From assembly GCA_052143655.1 (NCBI GenBank), contig JBKQSL010000327.1, forward strand, positions 1 to 35,190: a stretch of DNA of 35,190 bases, in the 5' to 3' direction. Position numbers and translations under genes: made by a program. Below, one piece after another: positions 33,301 through 35,190 of the stretch. Within the stretch, counting starts at the first letter, position 1; each line of letters starts with the position of its first letter. The notes beneath the pieces were generated by a model, which did no database searches, had not been told where the DNA came from, and was given only the letters and a program-made list of their open reading frames with translations. Origin of the DNA: CAVSUR01 sp052143655. Its GTDB lineage: Bacteria > Actinomycetota > Actinomycetes > Streptosporangiales > Streptosporangiaceae.

Positions 33301-33586
33301 TGGTCGAAATCTCGGTGGACAGCAGGAACCGCACGTCGCCGTCGCAGTTGCCCGGTGATGTCGCGCGCAGTCGCCGCGCGGCATCGGGCCGCAGCCGGAA
33401 CAGGCCAGGCTCGGCGCTCTCCAGCGTGCTGCGCAGTTCCTGCGCCCAGCCGGGATGGGTGAAGTCGCCGGTGCCGACGACGGTGATGCCCTTGCGCCGG
33501 GCCCACCAGGCGAGGTGCTCGATGTCACAGTCCCGGCTGCAGGCACGCGAAAACCTGGAGTGAATGTGCAGGTCGGCATGGAACAT
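30338..33586 (-). CDS. Endonuclease Q-like PHP domain fused to UvrD/Rep-type helicase
   Basis: A 1082-residue two-module protein. Residues 1-310 are a PHP domain with a full metal-ligand set: DLHIHSRFS (H7, H9), GTGDFTHPGW (D41, H44), STEIS (E92), H107/H108, PAHAWTP (H163) and SNSDAH (D222, H224). A zinc-finger-like segment follows (H273, C276, CPECG with C292 and C295), then IGVLHRVAELADR. This combination matches endonuclease Q, which nicks DNA 5' of deaminated bases. A Pro/Gly/Ala-rich linker (about 430-505) leads to an SF1 helicase with Walker A GPGTGKT (531-537), VDEYQD (693-698), GDPDQAIYRF (721-730), LLTLHAAKGLEYEVVFLAG and EERRLLFVGMTRAR. A repair function coupling nicking and unwinding is inferred. 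The ATG at 33586 begins the PHP domain directly; the ribosome site is weak. Confidence 0.9.
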   Translation of the reverse strand: MFHADLHIHSRFSRACSRDCDIEHLAWWARRKGITVVGTGDFTHPGWAQELRSTLESAEPGLFRLRPDAARRLRATSPGNCDGDVRFLLSTEISTIYRADGQTRKVHHLLYAPDFEAAHRITEALAKIGNLASDGRPILGLDSRHLLEITLGAGDGCYLIPAHAWTPWFAVLGSKSGFDTVADCYRDLAGQIFAIETGLSSDPAMNWMCSSLDRYRLVSNSDAHSPPMLGREATTFSTDLDYFAMARALRTGDGLAGTLEFYPEEGKYHLDGHRKCSIRFAPEQSAAHSGTCPECGKPLTIGVLHRVAELADRPSGYRPPGAPGFTNLVQLPQVVAELAGTGPRSKKVTAQVSRLVAALGPELDILTRRPVADISRAGGELLGEAITRLRRGEVRREAGFDGEYGSVCLFAPGELDRAAALFDLGVPDRAPDLAVPPPRVPGDPPAGEPTAAGRPPGSQTAAAAGQATSASEPARGEAGDPGPDGDPVGTPGAGTRGPAGAAAAGRSLLDGLDAGQRAAAGEGSPLMIIAGPGTGKTRTLAHRIAWLVTERGVAARRCLALTFTRRAAGELRDRLAALLPGATAGVTVTTFHGLGLMILREYSCEAGLPAGFGIADEPAQLAVAAELAGSARAGRELLAAAAVDADSSQLLAAALAARGLVDFDGLVGLSAALLEREPAVARALRDRWQHISVDEYQDIDAAQYQLLKLLAGDGRELTVIGDPDQAIYRFRGGDVRFFLRFGRDYPGASTQRLSCSYRSSEQIVTAALQAVRPGTLVPGRTLRSAAGPGPALSFHQAADEHAEAAWIARAVDRLLGGLSFHSLDSGRAGPDGHDGLSLADIAVLYRTDAQAAPLGQALARAGLPFQKSTHDLLSRRTCVPEILHEMRLADTAAGPAAAPGSAVAVRLQAAVQRLAERSRYPGQGEAALAAADVRTAGQVLAPLARRCGDDLDRFCTEISIGAEADALDPRADAVTLLTLHAAKGLEYEVVFLAGCERGLLPLRIPGSPPLTGDQRDEERRLLFVGMTRARTRLLLTCAARRARYGVTREAGPSPFLESIETSLLDASAPARRRPTERQLRLI

Positions 33587-33974
33587 GCAGGCTGTCGTCC
33601 GCTCTGGCCGGGAGGGATGAGAAGCGGCACGCCGGGCAGCCGGCCCCGGTCGCGGCCGGCTCGGGAACCGGCCGCTAGTGATACTGCCATGCAGTGGCGC
33701 CGGCAGTGCCGTATTCGCGGCCGCGCGGTCGCCGTGCGGTCCGGGCTGGCGCCCGCCACGTGCGGGTGCCCGGTGGCCCCCGGCAGCGGCATCCTGGCGT
33801 CAGGCGCACAATAAGAACAGCGCCAGTGCGCGAGGCACTGACCGCACCGGTGCAATGCGCCGGCCGGGGCGCGGGTGAGCCCGGCCGCGGCCGGACCCGG
33901 ATGGCTTAACGCAGGGCGCCGGTTACCAGGAAATCCTCAGCGGTCGGTCAGGCAGAACGGAAGGAGGCATGCTG
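33587..33974. other. Intergenic region before the small membrane protein gene
   Basis: About 390 bp between divergent genes, with no frame that looks coding. It contains short palindromes (ACTGC-CAT-GCAGT at 33683-33695 and GCACCGGTGC at 33844-33853) that could be operators. It should carry the helicase-fusion promoter and that of the next gene; neither could be placed. Confidence 0.5.
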
Positions 33975-34208
33975 ATGTTGAACGATCTCTCTGCGCTGGC
34001 TCCTCCGTTCCTTGTATGCGCTGCTTTCCTCATTGCCGTCGGGGCCTTCCTGCGCCACGAGATGAGGGGCAAGCGCCGTCATGATGACCGGGATCAGCCG
34101 GCCGATATTTCCGCCGACAGCGGGATTCCTGAGCGCGGCGGTGAGAGTGGATCAGCGAAGGGTGAAGGCGGCGCGGCGGCCGGGCAGTTTGACGGCGACC
34201 GATCCTGA
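33975..34208 (+). CDS. Small single-pass membrane protein
   Basis: A 77-residue protein: one hydrophobic segment (about 8-26, APPFLVCAAFLIAVGAFL), then RHEMRGKRRH and a polar, acidic/Gly-rich tail. The topology would be N-terminus out with the basic tail in the cytosol. Small membrane proteins of this general kind occur before lsr2 in other actinomycetes, but I do not recognise a function. ATG at 33975 was preferred because AGGAGG ends seven bases before it; an in-frame ATG at 33969 is too close to that site. The 160 bp after it form the lsr2 promoter region. Confidence 0.72.
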   Translation: MLNDLSALAPPFLVCAAFLIAVGAFLRHEMRGKRRHDDRDQPADISADSGIPERGGESGSAKGEGGAAAGQFDGDRS

Positions 34209-34295
34209 CACTGATTACACAGAGTTACTGTAAACTTCCGGATTGCACTGAGCGGGTGCGCCCGGAGTTTGCCGGCTGAATCCGTGAATCGTGAA

Positions 34296-34324
34296 TTGTC
34301 AACAGCGGGGCCGTGGTATATGTT
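34296..34324 (+). promoter_or_regulatory. Housekeeping-type promoter of lsr2
   Basis: TTGTCA (34296-34301) and TATGTT (34319-34324) are separated by 17 bp, matching TTGACA/TANNNT spacing. The whole 34209-34330 stretch is unusually A+T-rich for this window, which suits binding by Lsr2 itself and therefore autoregulation (inference). Confidence 0.5.
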
Positions 34325-34367
34325 TAGGACGCCTAATGGACTTGCCCCAGCGGAAAGGCTGGCACTC

Positions 34368-34712
34368 ATGGCTCAGAGGACAGTAGTTACGGTCGTGTGC
34401 GACCTTCCCCACGAAGATGAGGTTGAGGGCAAGGAGACGGTTTCGTTCTCCATTGACGGAACCAGCTTCGAGATCGACCTGTGCACCACGCACGCGAAGG
34501 AACTGCACGACAAGTTTGGCGGCTACGTCGATCATGCGCGCAGGGCCAACTCAGTCGCGGCGGCTGCGGGCCGTCGCCGTAAGCCGCGGACCGGGCCGGG
34601 CCGGGAGCGGAGTTCGGAAATCCGGGCCTGGGCGCGCGAGCGCGGGCACAAGGTCAGTGAGCGCGGCCGGATTCCCGCATCGATCATCCGCGACTACGAG
34701 GCCGCGCACTAA
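34368..34712 (+). CDS. lsr2: Lsr2 nucleoid-associated protein
   Basis: A 114-residue Lsr2. The N-terminal dimerisation/oligomerisation domain (about 1-60) reads VVTVVCDLPHEDEVEGKETV and VSFSIDGTSFEIDLCTTHAK. A basic linker (RRRKPRTGPGR) follows. The C-terminal DNA-binding domain has IRAWARERGHKVSERGRIPA with the AT-hook-like RGR at 99-101. Lsr2 bridges AT-rich, often foreign, DNA and silences it, like H-NS. A cysteine in CDLP (C11) and one in DLCTT (C39) are unusual compared with the M. tuberculosis protein. GGAAAGG lies nine bases before the ATG. The order lysS-lsr2-clpC is the usual actinobacterial one, here interrupted by the helicase fusion and other genes. Confidence 0.95.
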   Translation: MAQRTVVTVVCDLPHEDEVEGKETVSFSIDGTSFEIDLCTTHAKELHDKFGGYVDHARRANSVAAAAGRRRKPRTGPGRERSSEIRAWARERGHKVSERGRIPASIIRDYEAAH

Positions 34713-34855
34713 CAGCCGGCCGATGGCCCCGGCCCCGGCCCCGTCGCCAGGCTGAGGCCCCGGCCAGCCGGCCAGGCCCGGTAGCTGCTCCGAGGCTGTG
34801 CCGTCTGCCTGACCGTGCCGTCTGCCGACCTGGCCGCGTCCCGCTGGAAGCGCTC

Positions 34856-34899
34856 GCAAGACGGTGCGCCGCACTACTGCGTGCGGCGCGCCGTCTTGC
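34856..34899. terminator. Long hairpin between lsr2 and clpC
   Basis: Arms 34856-34874 and 34881-34899 form a 19-bp stem with one G-U pair around loop TACTGC. It is the strongest hairpin in this 380-bp gap (34713-35092) and probably terminates lsr2. No U-tract is present. The rest of the gap is clpC leader and promoter. Confidence 0.65.
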
Positions 34900-34921
34900 T
34901 GCGTTCGCTCGCGGCGTAGCC

Positions 34922-34949
34922 GGGAACACCGTCCCGGCCCCCTTAGGTT
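34922..34949 (+). promoter_or_regulatory. Possible SigR/SigH-type promoter of clpC
   Basis: GGGAAC (34922-34927) and GTT (34947-34949) are 19 bp apart, close to the oxidative-stress sigma consensus GGAAT-N18/19-GTT. Known SigR regulons in Streptomyces include clp genes. It lies about 145 bp before clpC, so a long leader would be required. Confidence 0.35.
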
Positions 34950-35092
34950 GGATGGGGTGAACGCCCAGCGAAGGGGAACGTTTTACCTGTGCGACATATC
35001 GCGCGCGCAGCGAACGCCGGTGTTCGGGCTACCATGCGGAAGGGACAGGGCAGCACAGCTCTTCCCGACCGCTCTGTGAGGGAGCGACAAGT

Positions 35093-35190
35093 ATGTTCGA
35101 GAGGTTCACCGACCGGGCGCGGCGGGTGGTTGTCCTGGCTCAGGAAGAGGCCAGGATGCTCAACCACAACTACATCGGGACTGAGCACAT
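35093..35190 (+). CDS. clpC: ClpC AAA+ chaperone, start only
   Basis: Only the first 32 codons lie in the window: MFERFTDRARRVVVLAQEEA then RMLNHNYIGTEH. This is the conserved start of the ClpC/MecB N-terminal (Clp_N) domain. ClpC unfolds substrates for the ClpP peptidase. GAGGGAG (35078-35084) lies eight bases before the ATG. The gene continues beyond the window on the same strand. Confidence 0.96.
   Translation, partial: MFERFTDRARRVVVLAQEEARMLNHNYIGTEH

Noticed and set aside
34899..35092. ClgR operator upstream of clpC
   Set aside because: CGC-N5-GCG appears near 34907, but the flanking positions do not fit the known consensus.
1..35190. CRISPR array, prophage, transposase or integrase
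   Set aside because: No regularly spaced repeats and no mobile-element proteins were seen, and gene order is that of core actinobacterial chromosome.

Overview
The window is a stretch of the chromosome of a high-GC actinomycete. Most reading frames are GC-rich, GTG starts are common, and the gene set (WblA/WhiB4, Lsr2, the DUF3180 and DUF2520 proteins, the F420-associated zinc metalloprotease, ClpC) is actinobacterial. Gene order follows two blocks I recall from Mycobacterium tuberculosis: Rv3683-Rv3676 (phosphoesterase, PonA2, WhiB4, the ArsA/GET3-like pair, RidA, metallo-beta-lactamase fold, Crp) and Rv3628-Rv3596c (ppa, dacB, zincin, tilS, hpt, ftsH, folate genes, panC, coaX, lysS, lsr2, clpC). 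Here they abut between crp and ppa. The organism is neither a mycobacterium nor, by layout, a typical Streptomyces; I cannot name the genus.

Layout. 1-4.6 kb: tRNA-Pro(CGG), a membrane-anchored metallophosphoesterase, a YqeY protein, a class A penicillin-binding protein with a polyglycine tail, and the redox regulator WblA/WhiB4. 4.6-11.9 kb: two ArsA/GET3-like ATPases (minus strand) diverging from a slipin gene. After the slipin comes a tightly overlapping run of DUF4177, RidA, NUDIX and MBL-fold genes, then convergent crp and ppa. 12-16.4 kb: dacB, zinc metalloprotease, tilS and hpt. 16.6-23.8 kb: ftsH, then folE, an MprF-like lipid aminoacyltransferase, folP, folB, folK and a DUF3180 membrane protein. 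Four junctions here are 4-nt GTGA overlaps, which suggests translational coupling. 23.9-28.1 kb: a DUF2520 Rossmann protein, panC and coaX (pantothenate/CoA) and lysS. 28.1-35.2 kb: an NlpC/P60 cell-wall hydrolase behind a c-di-AMP (ydaO-type) riboswitch, an ArgA-like N-acetyltransferase, a large PHP/EndoQ-like plus UvrD helicase fusion, a small membrane protein, lsr2, and the first codons of clpC.

How the genes fit together. Cell-wall construction and remodelling recur (PBP, DacB, NlpC/P60, MprF-like). Folate, pantothenate/CoA and purine-salvage functions form the metabolic core, and quality control is represented by FtsH and ClpC. The least ordinary items are the EndoQ-UvrD fusion, the c-di-AMP riboswitch ahead of the hydrolase, and several strong hairpins placed over stop codons or gene ends. 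The MprF-like gene inside the folate run and a PanC with changed active-site residues beside a missing panD are also unusual. Most of the window is otherwise ordinary core chromosome: I saw no transposase, integrase, phage gene or CRISPR array.
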